Assembly (NCBI GenBank): GCA_902571925.1
Contig: CACGDW010000001.1
Span: forward strand, 1-64,000
From: an uncultured Pelagibacteraceae bacterium
GTDB lineage: Bacteria > Pseudomonadota > Alphaproteobacteria > Pelagibacterales > Pelagibacteraceae
Direction: 5' to 3'
DNA: 64,000 nucleotides
Of this stretch, positions 1-11,462 are shown piece by piece. Numbering within the stretch: the stretch's first letter is position 1; every line of letters begins with the position of its first letter. The position numbers and the translations under genes were made by a program. The notes under the pieces were generated by a model. It was not told where the DNA came from. It saw only the letters and a list, made by a program, of their open reading frames with translations, and did not search any database.

Positions 1-1
1 T

Positions 2-691
2 TTAGATATTGAGGAAGATAAAATCGACAACATTTGCAAAAATATGTGGAAAAACTATGGTCGAATTTTATCTGAATATAACTTCATCAAAAATTTTAGA
101 AATTCAAATTTTAAAAAATACATTTCTATAGAAGGTGAGGAAATATTATTGAATATTAAAAATAACAAAAACCCTGTTATTTTTATTTCAGGTCATTTTA
201 ATAATTTTGAATTATTAGCAATGATTATTGAGGAGGCTGGAGTAGACGTGGCAGCACTTTACAGGCCTTTAAATAATTTTTTTTTAAATAAGATGATGGT
301 TAACATAAGAAAGAAATATATTTGTAAAAAACAAATTCCAAAAGGAATTACAGGTGTCAAAGATATGGCTAAAGAATTTAAAAATGGTACTTCACTAGCT
401 TTAATGATTGATCAGAGAGTAAGTCAAGGTGTTAAAATTGATTTTTTTAATCATCCTGCTTATACAACCACTTTACCAGCTCAATTTGTAAAGAAATATG
501 GATGCACTATAGTTCCAGTTTACATCGAAAGAACAAATAAACATTATTTTAAAGTAAAAATTGATAAACCAATAAACTTTGATGAAACCAATACTTTAGA
601 TCAAATAACTTTATCTTTGAATAACTGGTTAGAAAAAAAGATTATTCAAAACCCAGATCAATGGATATGGTCTCATAATCGCTGGAAATAA
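2..691 (+). CDS. Lipid A biosynthesis lauroyl/myristoyl acyltransferase (LpxL/HtrB family), 5' end outside window
   Basis: Open frame continues upstream of the listed ATG to the window edge (LDIEEDKIDNICKNMWKNYGRI...); GHFNNFELL and MIDQRVSQG-type motifs of the LpxL/HtrB family. Confidence 0.85.
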   Translation, partial: LDIEEDKIDNICKNMWKNYGRILSEYNFIKNFRNSNFKKYISIEGEEILLNIKNNKNPVIFISGHFNNFELLAMIIEEAGVDVAALYRPLNNFFLNKMMVNIRKKYICKKQIPKGITGVKDMAKEFKNGTSLALMIDQRVSQGVKIDFFNHPAYTTTLPAQFVKKYGCTIVPVYIERTNKHYFKVKIDKPINFDETNTLDQITLSLNNWLEKKIIQNPDQWIWSHNRWK

Positions 692-889
692 TTATTCTTT
701 ATCTAATATTTCTCTCTTTAATTGTGCTTCCTTTGGTGAAAAGTAAGCTTCCTGAAGTTCAACATTCCAATAATTCAATTTATCTAAAGTTATATTTTTT
801 CCTGAAACTGCACATTTAACGTAATCACCTTCTTCTATTATTTTAAAATTATTTGGTAAATATTTTAATTTTGCTAATTTTTTATTCAT
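692..889 (-). CDS. DUF2093 family small protein
   Basis: 65 aa; GDYVKCAVSGKNITLDKLNYWNVELQEAY pattern typical of DUF2093. Confidence 0.75.
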   Translation of the reverse strand: MNKKLAKLKYLPNNFKIIEEGDYVKCAVSGKNITLDKLNYWNVELQEAYFSPKEAQLKREILDKE

Positions 890-910
890 TTATAGTTTAT
901 ATATTAATAC

Positions 911-2176
911 ATGATTGTTGGAATTATAGGAAGTGGTGGAAGAGAACATGCTATTTGCGAAACTTTGAAGAAATCCAAAAAAATTAAGGAATTATACTGT
1001 TTTCCAGGCAATGCTGGTACGGCAAGAATTGCAAAAAATATAGATATTGATCTTGAAGATTTTGAAGAAATAAAAAACTTTATATTAAAAAATAAAATTG
1101 ATCTTGTGATTGTAGGTCCAGAAAAACCATTAGTTGATGGAATTGTTGACTTTCTTGAAAGATTTAAGATAAAAGTTTTTGGACCAAATAAAGTTGCATC
1201 ACAATTGGAAGGCTCAAAAATTTTTACAAAAGAAATATGTAAAAAATATAATATACCTACAGCTAATTTTGGAATTTTTAAAGATAGAGAGATGTCTAAA
1301 AATTTTTTAAAAAGTGCAAACTATCCGATAGTTATTAAGGCTGATAATCTAGCTTCAGGAAAAGGAGTTTATATTTGTGATAATAAAGCCCAAGGTAATT
1401 CTGCAGTAGATGAAATATTTAATGGCAAATTTGGTAAGGCTGAAAATTTACTTATCGAAGAATTTTTAATTGGTGAAGAAATGAGTTTTTTTATCTTAAC
1501 AGATGGTGTTTCATTTAAAAATTTTGGGACAGCACAAGATCACAAAAGAGTACTAGAGGGTGATAAAGGTAAAAATACAGGGGGTATGGGAGCTTATTCA
1601 CCCTCAAGACTTCTAAACGAAGAGCTTGAAAAAAAAATTATTAATAAAATTATTAAACCAACTATTAAGGCAATTAATGACCTTGGAACAAAATATAAAG
1701 GATTTTTATATGCTGGCTTAATGATAACAAACAACGAACCTTACTTAATTGAATATAATGTAAGAATGGGTGATCCAGAATGTCAGACAATACTCCCTAA
1801 GCTAAACTCTGATTTATTAGAAATTTTTTTAGCTTGTTGTGAAAATAGGCTTAACCAAATCCAAATTGAATGGAGTAATAAAAAAAGTTTGTGTATTGTT
1901 TTATGTTCAAAAGGTTATCCAGATGATTTTAAAAAAGATATTGAAATAAACAACATTGAAAAAATAAATTTGAATAAGGATAACTTTATTTTTCATGCAG
2001 GAACTTATAGGGATGGTGAAAAAATTTTTTCTAGAGGTGGTAGGGTATTAAACTTTGTGTCATTATGCGATAACTTTTTAGAAGCAAGAAAAGAAAATAT
2101 CCAAAATCTATTAAATTTAGATTGGTCTGAAGGTTACTATAGAAGAGATATTGGTTTTAAAGTAATAGAAAAATGA
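911..2176 (+). CDS. purD: Phosphoribosylamine--glycine ligase
   Basis: GSGGREHAI N-terminus, GPEKPLVDGI, KADNLASGKGV, EYNVRMGDPECQ motifs. Confidence 0.97.
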   Translation: MIVGIIGSGGREHAICETLKKSKKIKELYCFPGNAGTARIAKNIDIDLEDFEEIKNFILKNKIDLVIVGPEKPLVDGIVDFLERFKIKVFGPNKVASQLEGSKIFTKEICKKYNIPTANFGIFKDREMSKNFLKSANYPIVIKADNLASGKGVYICDNKAQGNSAVDEIFNGKFGKAENLLIEEFLIGEEMSFFILTDGVSFKNFGTAQDHKRVLEGDKGKNTGGMGAYSPSRLLNEELEKKIINKIIKPTIKAINDLGTKYKGFLYAGLMITNNEPYLIEYNVRMGDPECQTILPKLNSDLLEIFLACCENRLNQIQIEWSNKKSLCIVLCSKGYPDDFKKDIEINNIEKINLNKDNFIFHAGTYRDGEKIFSRGGRVLNFVSLCDNFLEARKENIQNLLNLDWSEGYYRRDIGFKVIEK

Positions 2177-2736
2177 GAGTTATATCTGGTATCTTTAAGG
2201 GAAAAAAAATAATAACACCACCTGACAAAACGACTAGACCTTTAAAAGATATAACCAAAGAGTCTATATTTAATATTATTAATCATTCAAATAAATTTTC
2301 TATGAAAATTCAAGATGCGATGATATTGGATTTATTTTCAGGTGTTGGATCTTTTGGAATAGAATGTATTTCTAGAGGAGCAAAATACGTCTCTTTTGTT
2401 GAAAATTATTCTAAGGTCATACCAATTCTTAAACAAAATTTAAAAAATCTCAAAATAGATAATATTTATGAAATACTTGAAAAAGACATAATCAAAGAAC
2501 TAAACTTTCAAAAGTTTAATAATTTATTTGATATAATTTTTTTAGATCCCCCGTATAAAGATAAATTTTTACCTGACACTCTAGAAATTATTTTGAAGAA
2601 CAAAATTTTGTCTAAAAATGGTATAATTATTTTACATAGAAATAGAAAAGAAAAAGAAATACTCCCATCTAATTTTAGAATATTAGAAAAAAGAGAATAT
2701 GGTATATCAAAAATTATTTTTGGAGATCAAAAATAA
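2173..2736 (+). CDS. rsmD: 16S rRNA (guanine(966)-N(2))-methyltransferase
   Basis: MRVISGIFKGKKI, TRPLKDITKESIFN, DLFSGVGSFGIE, FLDPPY motifs; overlaps purD by 4 nt. Confidence 0.93.
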   Translation: MRVISGIFKGKKIITPPDKTTRPLKDITKESIFNIINHSNKFSMKIQDAMILDLFSGVGSFGIECISRGAKYVSFVENYSKVIPILKQNLKNLKIDNIYEILEKDIIKELNFQKFNNLFDIIFLDPPYKDKFLPDTLEIILKNKILSKNGIIILHRNRKEKEILPSNFRILEKREYGISKIIFGDQK

Positions 2737-2740
2737 AAGT

Positions 2741-3907
2741 TTAGATGATTAAGTTTCTTTTTGTCTCTAATTTTATTAATTCTACGGATGGCTGATCATA
2801 AGGATTAATATTAAGAGATTTGCTTATCAAGATTGTTTCTAAAATAAAAAAAGTAAATAATTCCCCTAGAGTTTCCTCATCCCTTTTTAATATATTAAAA
2901 CTTCTAAAAGGGATCCTTTTTTTTGAAAAAACTTTTTCTGAAGCTAATCTTTGTGAATTTAATATAAAATCAAAATTTTTATTTTTTAGAAAAAAGTGAG
3001 TGTTCAATAATTTAGAATTTACAATTTTTTCAGATTTTTTTTCATTTACCGTAAAGAAAGTGAAAAAATTATTATTTGGACCATCTAGAAAAAGTTGCAT
3101 TAAACTATGATTATCTTTTGGCATACTAGATACTACAGGTAAAACTCCTTTATGTTTTTTTCCTAAGCTTTCAGCCACAAGTTGTTGATACCATTTAAAT
3201 AAATCCTCTGAATTTTCATCATAATTAAGGATTATAGAATTAAATTTTTTCTTTTTTAAAAAGAAAATAATATTAGCTACATTTAGTATCAAAGAATTAA
3301 TAAATTTTTTATTTTTAACAATATTATTTAATTGTTTAAATTTTTTTTCATTAAGTCCCAAAAGAGATGCTGGGAGCATACCAACTTCTGACATAACTGA
3401 GTAACGACCTCCTATAAAATTATTGTGGTCAATAACATCAGCTTTAAGCTTATTTGCCAAAGTTCTTAAATAATTTTTTTTATTTTCTGTAATAAAAATA
3501 TTTTTGTGATTCTTTTTAACTAGAATGTTAGTGTTTGAAATTGTCTCGAGAGTATTACCAGACTTTGATATAATTAAATTGAGAGGTTTTTTTAAGTTTT
3601 TTACTTTTTCCAAATTTGGGATGAGATTGTCAATGAAATAAATTTTTCTTTTTAATTTTGATATTAAAAAGAAATATATTGCTTTTAAACCCAATATAGA
3701 TCCACCCATGCCAATAACTCTTAATTCATAAAAACTTTTCTTTATTTTTTTTATAAAATTTTTTGAGTATCTATATTTATATTCTGGGGTTAATGAATTA
3801 ATTATTTCATTTTTATTTTTAATTAAAAGTTTAAAATTTTTATATACATTCTTCTGATTAACTTTATTTTTAAAATTATTGAAATCTATATTTTTAGTGA
3901 TTTTCAT
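2741..3907 (-). CDS. pgi: Glucose-6-phosphate isomerase (short, divergent)
   Basis: GMGGSILG, GGRYSVMSEVG, NPYDQPSVELIK motifs of the Pgi family; 388 aa. Confidence 0.85.
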   Translation of the reverse strand: MKITKNIDFNNFKNKVNQKNVYKNFKLLIKNKNEIINSLTPEYKYRYSKNFIKKIKKSFYELRVIGMGGSILGLKAIYFFLISKLKRKIYFIDNLIPNLEKVKNLKKPLNLIISKSGNTLETISNTNILVKKNHKNIFITENKKNYLRTLANKLKADVIDHNNFIGGRYSVMSEVGMLPASLLGLNEKKFKQLNNIVKNKKFINSLILNVANIIFFLKKKKFNSIILNYDENSEDLFKWYQQLVAESLGKKHKGVLPVVSSMPKDNHSLMQLFLDGPNNNFFTFFTVNEKKSEKIVNSKLLNTHFFLKNKNFDFILNSQRLASEKVFSKKRIPFRSFNILKRDEETLGELFTFFILETILISKSLNINPYDQPSVELIKLETKRNLII

Positions 3908-4242
3908 TTCTTGTTTAAAATATTTGAAATAGACTTTTCAAGCTCGTTGAATGAACTCTGTTCTTTAACTTCTTTACTATCTTCAAATATTTCAGATAAA
4001 TCTAGATCATCTTTTTTATCATCTTTATCTTTTTGAATGCTGTCTTTAGGTTCAGGTAACTGTGAATAGTTAGGTGGAAAAACTAGTGGATTTTTTTTTT
4101 CAATTAAGAATTCATCTACATTCTGCTTTTTTTTCATACTTAATTTTTCCTTAACTCCTCTACAACCTGGTAATAATACTAAGATTAATAGAAATAAAAT
4201 TAGAATTTTAGTTTGTTTCATCTTTTTTTTTAAATAATTCAA
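3904..4242 (-). CDS. DUF3035 lipoprotein (BamF-like)
   Basis: Lipobox LLPGC, then DEFLIEKKNPLVFPPNYSQLPEP typical of DUF3035; located downstream of lspA as in other alphaproteobacteria. Confidence 0.65.
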   Translation of the reverse strand: MNYLKKKMKQTKILILFLLILVLLPGCRGVKEKLSMKKKQNVDEFLIEKKNPLVFPPNYSQLPEPKDSIQKDKDDKKDDLDLSEIFEDSKEVKEQSSFNELEKSISNILNKK

Positions 4243-4705
4243 TCAATATAAGCCAGAAAACTCCTAAAGTAATAAATATATCTGCAATATTAAAAATAAA
4301 CCAATGAAAATTATTTATATGTAAATCAATAAAGTCAGGAACTGCCTTATATATAATCCTATCAAACAAATTACCAATAGCGCCTCCAGAAATTAGGATA
4401 AAACCAAATTTTTCATAATTTTTTGAACTAAATACAAAGTAAATTAAGATTAAAACTATTATCATTATTAAGATTGAAATTAGGTTGTAAGCTAAACCAT
4501 CATTTAATGAAAACAGGCCAAAAGCTATCCCTTTATTCCAAATTAATTCAAAATTGATAAATTTAGATGAAAAAATTTCACCATCTCCCAATTCTTTAGA
4601 TTTTTTAATGATCATAACTTTTGATATTCGATCAATCAAAAAAATTGAAGTTACAAAAATTAGAGTAAAAAAATAACTACTTTTTGGTAAGCTTAAATTG
4701 GACAT
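4208..4705 (-). CDS. lspA: Lipoprotein signal peptidase (signal peptidase II)
   Basis: Four hydrophobic segments; GGAIGNLFDRI and FNIADIFI active-site Asp motifs; downstream of ileS. Confidence 0.93.
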   Translation of the reverse strand: MSNLSLPKSSYFFTLIFVTSIFLIDRISKVMIIKKSKELGDGEIFSSKFINFELIWNKGIAFGLFSLNDGLAYNLISILIMIIVLILIYFVFSSKNYEKFGFILISGGAIGNLFDRIIYKAVPDFIDLHINNFHWFIFNIADIFITLGVFWLILIELFKKKDETN

Positions 4706-7431
4706 GAGTGTCTTTCACAAGCTCTCATCTGAATTTTCCAACAAATAGAACATTTGCTTCCTTCTGCTTTTTTTGTTTCAACGATGACATCATCATTGCT
4801 ACTCTCCTTAACTAAAGATTTAGAAGTAATACAAAGCTCTGCAAAGTCTATATCCTTTGTAAGGTCGAAAAGTTTTTTGTTTAAACTTATTTCTATGCTG
4901 GCCTCTAAACTAGAGCCAATTTCTTTGTTAGCCCTTTTTTCTTCTATGCTTAAATTACAAATATCTCTTATTTTCAATATCTCATTCCACTTGCCGTTTA
5001 ATTCATTGTTTTTAAAATTTTTTGGGAAATCTATAAACTTTTCTAAATGAATACTTTTATTTTTTTTCGAAATAAGTTGATAAATCTCTTCAGAAGTAAA
5101 AGACAAAATAGGTGCAAACCATTTTAACAATGAATTAAGAATTAAATTTAATAAAACTAATGTTGATTTTCGTTTTTCAGACTCCTTGTCGTCACAATAT
5201 AAAACATCTTTTCTTATATCAAAATAAAATGCAGATAAATCTGTGGTACAAAAATTTAAAAGTTCTTTATAAAGATTGTGAAAATCATAATTTTTAAAAT
5301 AGTTCATAAACTTAAGATTTAATGTATAAATTTTATGAAGCATTAACTGCTCTAACTCTGGTAAATGCTCTATTTTTACATCCTCTAAGTTCGTTTCTTT
5401 AAAAGTATCATTCAAGTTACCAAGTAGATATCTAAAAGTATTTCTTATTTTTCTGTAAGATTCTGAATGTTGATCTAAGATTGAATAGTCTATTCTTAAA
5501 TCCTCTGCATAATTAGATGATGCAACCCAAATTCTTAGAATATCTGCACCATACTTTTTTAAAATATCGTCTGGTGCAATTACATTTCCTAAAGATTTAG
5601 ACATCTTTAGACCTTTGCCATCCACAACAAATCCATGTGAAAGTATAGATTCAAATGGTGCTCTTCCTCTAGTGCCACATGATTCTAATAAGGACGAATG
5701 AAACCATCCTCTATGTTGATCAGAACCTTCAAGATACATGGATGCAGGCCACTTTAAATCCTTTCTTTTTTCTAAAACAAAAGAATGAGTTGAACCACTA
5801 TCAAACCATACTTCTACAATATCACTTAACTTCTCAAAATCTTCAGCCTTAAACTTATTTCCAAGAAATCTCTGAGGGTTATCAGAAAACCAACAATCTG
5901 AACCTTCTTTTTCATAAATCTTAGAAATGTTTTCAAATACCTCATCATCAACTAAAATTTTATTTGTTTTTTTATTTACAAATATTGGTAAAGGAACCCC
6001 CCAAACTCTTTGTCTAGATACACACCAATCAGGTCTAGTCTCAATCATTGATCTCAATCTTTCTTTACCCTTGCTGGGATAAAAATAAGTTTCATCAATG
6101 GCCTTAAGTGCTTTTTCTCTAAGTTTATGACTTTCCATGGAAATAAACCATTGAGGAGTTGCTCTATGAACTAAAGGAGCTTTTGATCTCCATGAATGAG
6201 GATAAGAATGTATAAGTTCTCCATTCTTTAAAAGTTTTTTTTGTTCCTTTAATTTTTCTATTACAATAGGATTAGCTTTAAAAATATGTATTCCTTCAAA
6301 TAAAGATACATTTTTTGTATACTTACCGTCTCCATCTACTGTTTCAATTGCTTTAATTCCATGGTTTAAACAAAGATTAAAATCATCTGGTCCATGACTT
6401 GGTGCACAATGAACGACACCAGTTCCTTGCTCAGTTGTAACAAATCGAGCTTCTAACATTGGTATATTGTAGTTATATCCTAAATCTAAAAATGGATGAC
6501 TACAGATAGTATCTTTTAAATCTTTTCCCTTAAAACTTTTAAGTTTTTGGAAATTTTTAATACCACAATCTTTAATTACTGACTCTAATAAAGCTTCTGC
6601 AATTATAATTTTTTTTTTATAAAAATCACCCTCATCATTTATTTCGATTAACAAATAATCTAAACTTTCGTTATAAGCTAAAGCTTTATTAGCGGGAATG
6701 GTCCAAGGTGTTGTGGTCCATATAACTACATTACTTTTCACTATCTCCTTAATGCTTGATGATTTAACTGGAAAAGCTACATAAATGGTATCAGATTTAT
6801 GATCTTGATATTCTACTTCAGCATCTGCTAATGCTGTTTTTTCAACTGTAGACCATAGTACAGGTTTATAACCTCTATAAAGACTTCCTTCTTTTAAAAA
6901 CTTTCCTAGTTCTCTTACTATCTGAGCTTCAGCCTCAAAACTCATTGTAGAATAGTAATTCTCCCAATCCCCAATTACTCCTAATCTTTTGAATTGGTCT
7001 TTATGAACGTCTATCCACTTTTCAGCAAATGCTCTACATTCTTTCCTGAACTCGACAATGGGTACTTCATTTTTATTCTTTTTATTTTTTTTATACTGCT
7101 CCTCTATTTTCCACTCTATTGGTAAGCCATGACAATCCCATCCTGGAACATAAACTGAGTCCTTACCGTCCATCTGATGAAATTTTACAATTATATCTTT
7201 TAGAATTTTGTTTAAAGCTGTTCCCATATGAATGTTGCCATTCGCATAAGGTGGGCCATCATGGAGAACAAATTTTTCTTTACCTTTGCTAGAGTTTCTC
7301 AATTCCTTATAAAGATCTATTTTTTTCCAAAAATTCAAAATTTCTGGCTCTCTTACTGGTAAGTTAGCTTTCATAGAAAAAGCTGTTTTAGGAAGGTTTA
7401 TTTGGTCTTTGCTCATTCTATTTTTTTGCAA
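4693..7431 (-). CDS. ileS: Isoleucyl-tRNA synthetase
   Basis: DGPPYANGNIHMG (HIGH), KMSKSLGN (KMSKS), C-terminal CSICWK zinc-finger-like motif. Confidence 0.97.
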   Translation of the reverse strand: MQKNRMSKDQINLPKTAFSMKANLPVREPEILNFWKKIDLYKELRNSSKGKEKFVLHDGPPYANGNIHMGTALNKILKDIIVKFHQMDGKDSVYVPGWDCHGLPIEWKIEEQYKKNKKNKNEVPIVEFRKECRAFAEKWIDVHKDQFKRLGVIGDWENYYSTMSFEAEAQIVRELGKFLKEGSLYRGYKPVLWSTVEKTALADAEVEYQDHKSDTIYVAFPVKSSSIKEIVKSNVVIWTTTPWTIPANKALAYNESLDYLLIEINDEGDFYKKKIIIAEALLESVIKDCGIKNFQKLKSFKGKDLKDTICSHPFLDLGYNYNIPMLEARFVTTEQGTGVVHCAPSHGPDDFNLCLNHGIKAIETVDGDGKYTKNVSLFEGIHIFKANPIVIEKLKEQKKLLKNGELIHSYPHSWRSKAPLVHRATPQWFISMESHKLREKALKAIDETYFYPSKGKERLRSMIETRPDWCVSRQRVWGVPLPIFVNKKTNKILVDDEVFENISKIYEKEGSDCWFSDNPQRFLGNKFKAEDFEKLSDIVEVWFDSGSTHSFVLEKRKDLKWPASMYLEGSDQHRGWFHSSLLESCGTRGRAPFESILSHGFVVDGKGLKMSKSLGNVIAPDDILKKYGADILRIWVASSNYAEDLRIDYSILDQHSESYRKIRNTFRYLLGNLNDTFKETNLEDVKIEHLPELEQLMLHKIYTLNLKFMNYFKNYDFHNLYKELLNFCTTDLSAFYFDIRKDVLYCDDKESEKRKSTLVLLNLILNSLLKWFAPILSFTSEEIYQLISKKNKSIHLEKFIDFPKNFKNNELNGKWNEILKIRDICNLSIEEKRANKEIGSSLEASIEISLNKKLFDLTKDIDFAELCITSKSLVKESSNDDVIVETKKAEGSKCSICWKIQMRACERHSCPI

Positions 7432-8335
7432 TTACAAGATCAGCTTTAATTTGTTTTTTTAACTGATCTATATTTTTAAATTTTTTTTCTTTTCTAATAA
7501 ATTTTAAAAATTTAACTGTTAAATACTTATTATATAGATTTCCAGAGAAATTAAATAAATGAACTTCTAATAATATTTTTTTTCCACTAAAAGTTGGTCT
7601 ATATCCTAAATTTGCTATACCTTTTAAGTATTTAGAGCTTTTAATCAGCTTAGCTTTTATAACATAAACTCCTGGACAACCTAATATATAGTCTTTGATA
7701 TCTATATTGGCAGTAGGAAAACCAATTTTTTTTCCTACTTGTCTTCCTCTCTGAACTTTTCCTTCAATAGACCACTCTCTATTCAAAAGTTTATTAACTT
7801 TTTTCAACTTACCATTTTGTAAATAATTTCTTATCAAAGTTGAAGAAACTATCTTCTTTTTAGTTAGCAACGGTTTTGGTTTTATTATTTTATAATTAAA
7901 TTGATCTTCATATCTAATCAATTGTTTTACATCACCTTCTCTTTTGTTGCCGAATCTAAAGTTATTACTTACAAATATAAATCTAGCATTTAACTTTTTA
8001 GAAAGTATATTTTTTATAAAATCAATTGACTTTATTTTAGAAAATTTTTTGTCAAATTTTTTCATAATAACAAAATCAACATTTAATTTATTAAGTAAAT
8101 TAATTTTTTGTTTTTGATTAGATATTCTAAAGTTTTTAATTTCTTTATTAAAATACATTTTAGGCATTGGATTAAAAGTCATAACCCCAATTTTTAAAGA
8201 AAATTTTTTTTTATATTTTTTAGCTAGACGAAATAACTTTTGATGACCTAAATGAAGACCATCAAAATTTCCAATCAAAATTATTGATTTTTTATGAATA
8301 TCTTTAATATTAAAATTATTATACTGCTTTATCAT
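7418..8335 (-). CDS. ribF: Bifunctional riboflavin kinase / FAD synthetase
   Basis: GNFDGLHLGHQKL, RFGNKREGD, GRQVGKKIGFPTANI, PGVYVIKAK motifs. Confidence 0.95.
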   Translation of the reverse strand: MIKQYNNFNIKDIHKKSIILIGNFDGLHLGHQKLFRLAKKYKKKFSLKIGVMTFNPMPKMYFNKEIKNFRISNQKQKINLLNKLNVDFVIMKKFDKKFSKIKSIDFIKNILSKKLNARFIFVSNNFRFGNKREGDVKQLIRYEDQFNYKIIKPKPLLTKKKIVSSTLIRNYLQNGKLKKVNKLLNREWSIEGKVQRGRQVGKKIGFPTANIDIKDYILGCPGVYVIKAKLIKSSKYLKGIANLGYRPTFSGKKILLEVHLFNFSGNLYNKYLTVKFLKFIRKEKKFKNIDQLKKQIKADLVIAKK

Positions 8336-8336
8336 T

Positions 8337-9155
8337 TCACCACTTTAATTCAGATTGGATATAATTACATATTGTTTCATAAGATTTTGCAGTTTCTTCA
8401 ATTCCTTTTTCTTTTATTTCATTTTTATGAATTCCGTTAGAAATTATTAATGAGTCATAATTTAAAAGATTAGCACCTTTGATATCTGTATTTAAATTGT
8501 CACCAATCGAAAGAACTTTTTTATCTTTGTTATCTATAGATTGGTTATAAACTTCTGGATAAGGTTTTCCAAAATATACCACTTCTCCACCCATCTTTTC
8601 AAAAATAATAGCAATTGAACCTGCACAAAGCTCTCTTTTATTTCCTCTATCCACAATTAGGTCTGGGTTGGTACAAATCATTTTTTTTTTTAAATTTTTT
8701 TCAAATAATTCTTTATAGTATTTAAGGTCTTCTTCGTGTTCCTCGAATAAACCTGTACAAATGATATATTCTGAATTTTCGATCTGATTTGATTTCAATT
8801 CTTTAAAATCTTTAAATAAATCAATATCTCTCGGCGGTCCTACATGAAAAAATTTTTTGTCTATCAAATTTTTTTTTAAATAGCTTAAAGAAGCTTCACC
8901 AGATGTAAAAACATGGTCTATTATTTCTTCCTCCATACCCATTTTTTTTAAAAAAGTTTTTACTACACTGTTTGGTCTTGGTGCATTAGTTAATAGAATA
9001 TATTCTTTCCCTTTTTTTGTTATTTCTTTTAAAGCATTTATAGCTTCTTTGTGGAGTGAAACTCCATTATGAACCACCCCCCATAAATCAACATAAAATA
9101 GCTGATAATTATCTACAATCGAGCAAAGTCCCTCTTTATCTAAATTTTTTGTCAT
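8337..9155 (-). CDS. HAD-superfamily hydrolase (TIGR01459-like, NagD-type)
   Basis: FYVDLWGVVHNG (DxD motif), LLTNAPRP, FGKPYPEVYN, SIGDNLNTDIKGAN. Confidence 0.85.
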   Translation of the reverse strand: MTKNLDKEGLCSIVDNYQLFYVDLWGVVHNGVSLHKEAINALKEITKKGKEYILLTNAPRPNSVVKTFLKKMGMEEEIIDHVFTSGEASLSYLKKNLIDKKFFHVGPPRDIDLFKDFKELKSNQIENSEYIICTGLFEEHEEDLKYYKELFEKNLKKKMICTNPDLIVDRGNKRELCAGSIAIIFEKMGGEVVYFGKPYPEVYNQSIDNKDKKVLSIGDNLNTDIKGANLLNYDSLIISNGIHKNEIKEKGIEETAKSYETICNYIQSELKW

Positions 9156-9223
9156 TAAATTAATCTATAACTCAAAAAATGCTTAATTTCCTATATTTTT
9201 TAAGAACTTATTTTTAAGTATAT

Positions 9224-9251
9224 CTTGAAATAGTAAGGCCAATCTCTATAT
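9224..9251 (+). promoter_or_regulatory. Putative heat-shock (sigma-32/RpoH-type) promoter of groESL
   Basis: CTTGAA (9224-9229) - 16 nt - CTATAT (9246-9251) upstream of groES; same layout as upstream of hsp20. Confidence 0.65.
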
Positions 9252-9278
9252 GAAGTTCATATTTATAAAGGAGAATTT

Positions 9279-9569
9279 ATGAAATTTAGACCGCTACATG
9301 ATAGAGTTTTAATAGAAGTTTTAGACAGCAGTGAAAAAACTGCTGGAGGAATTATTATCCCAGATACTGCACAAGAGAAACCTCAAGAAGGTAAAGTCGT
9401 TGCTATTGGTGGTGGAGCAAAAACTGAAGATGGGAAAAAAATTCCAATGGATGTTAAAGTTGGTGACAAAGTTTTATTTGGCAAATGGTCAGGGACTGAA
9501 GTCAAAATTGATGGCAAAGAATATAGCATAATGAAAGAGTCTGACATTATGGGTATTTCAAGTAAATAA
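9279..9569 (+). CDS. groES: Co-chaperonin GroES
   Basis: [40 protein letters not shown] upstream. Confidence 0.98.
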   Translation: MKFRPLHDRVLIEVLDSSEKTAGGIIIPDTAQEKPQEGKVVAIGGGAKTEDGKKIPMDVKVGDKVLFGKWSGTEVKIDGKEYSIMKESDIMGISSK

Positions 9570-9586
9570 TTTAAATACAAATATAA

Positions 9587-11260
<1,674 letters not shown>

Positions 11261-11300
11261 GACCATTCCAAACTGTCTAATTTCATAGAAAAATTTTAAA

Positions 11301-11328
11301 AGGCCATCTTTAGATGGCCTTTTTTTTT
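11301..11328 (+). terminator. Rho-independent terminator of groESL
   Basis: aggccatct tt agatggcct followed by an uninterrupted T tract. Confidence 0.92.
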
Positions 11329-11348
11329 ATAACCATTAAAATATTATT

Positions 11349-11462
11349 ATGTCTAAACGATATAGCGGCAAATCTTTTAAGGACTCAAGTGTAAGTAAAA
11401 AACCAAAATTATCCTTTAAAGAAAAAAGAAGATTGAAAAGAGAAAAATCAAAAAAATCTTAA
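11349..11462 (+). CDS. Small basic hypothetical protein (37 aa)
   Basis: ATG...TAA ORF not in the supplied track: MSKRYSGKSFKDSSVSKKPKLSFKEKRRLKREKSKKS; sits in the gap between the groEL terminator and the convergent helicase gene. Confidence 0.4.
   Translation: MSKRYSGKSFKDSSVSKKPKLSFKEKRRLKREKSKKS

Noticed and set aside
4754-5050. 98-aa plus-strand ORF inside ileS
   Set aside because: Antisense shadow ORF within a strongly supported housekeeping gene; no recognisable motif.
9156-9278. CIRCE/HrcA operator upstream of groES
   Set aside because: No TTAGCACTC-N9-GAGTGCTAA-like sequence; the only dyad is ATATGAA-G-TTCATAT.
9331-9580. ORFs 9331..9531 (+) and 9383..9580 (-) over groES
   Set aside because: Out-of-frame/antisense shadows of groES.
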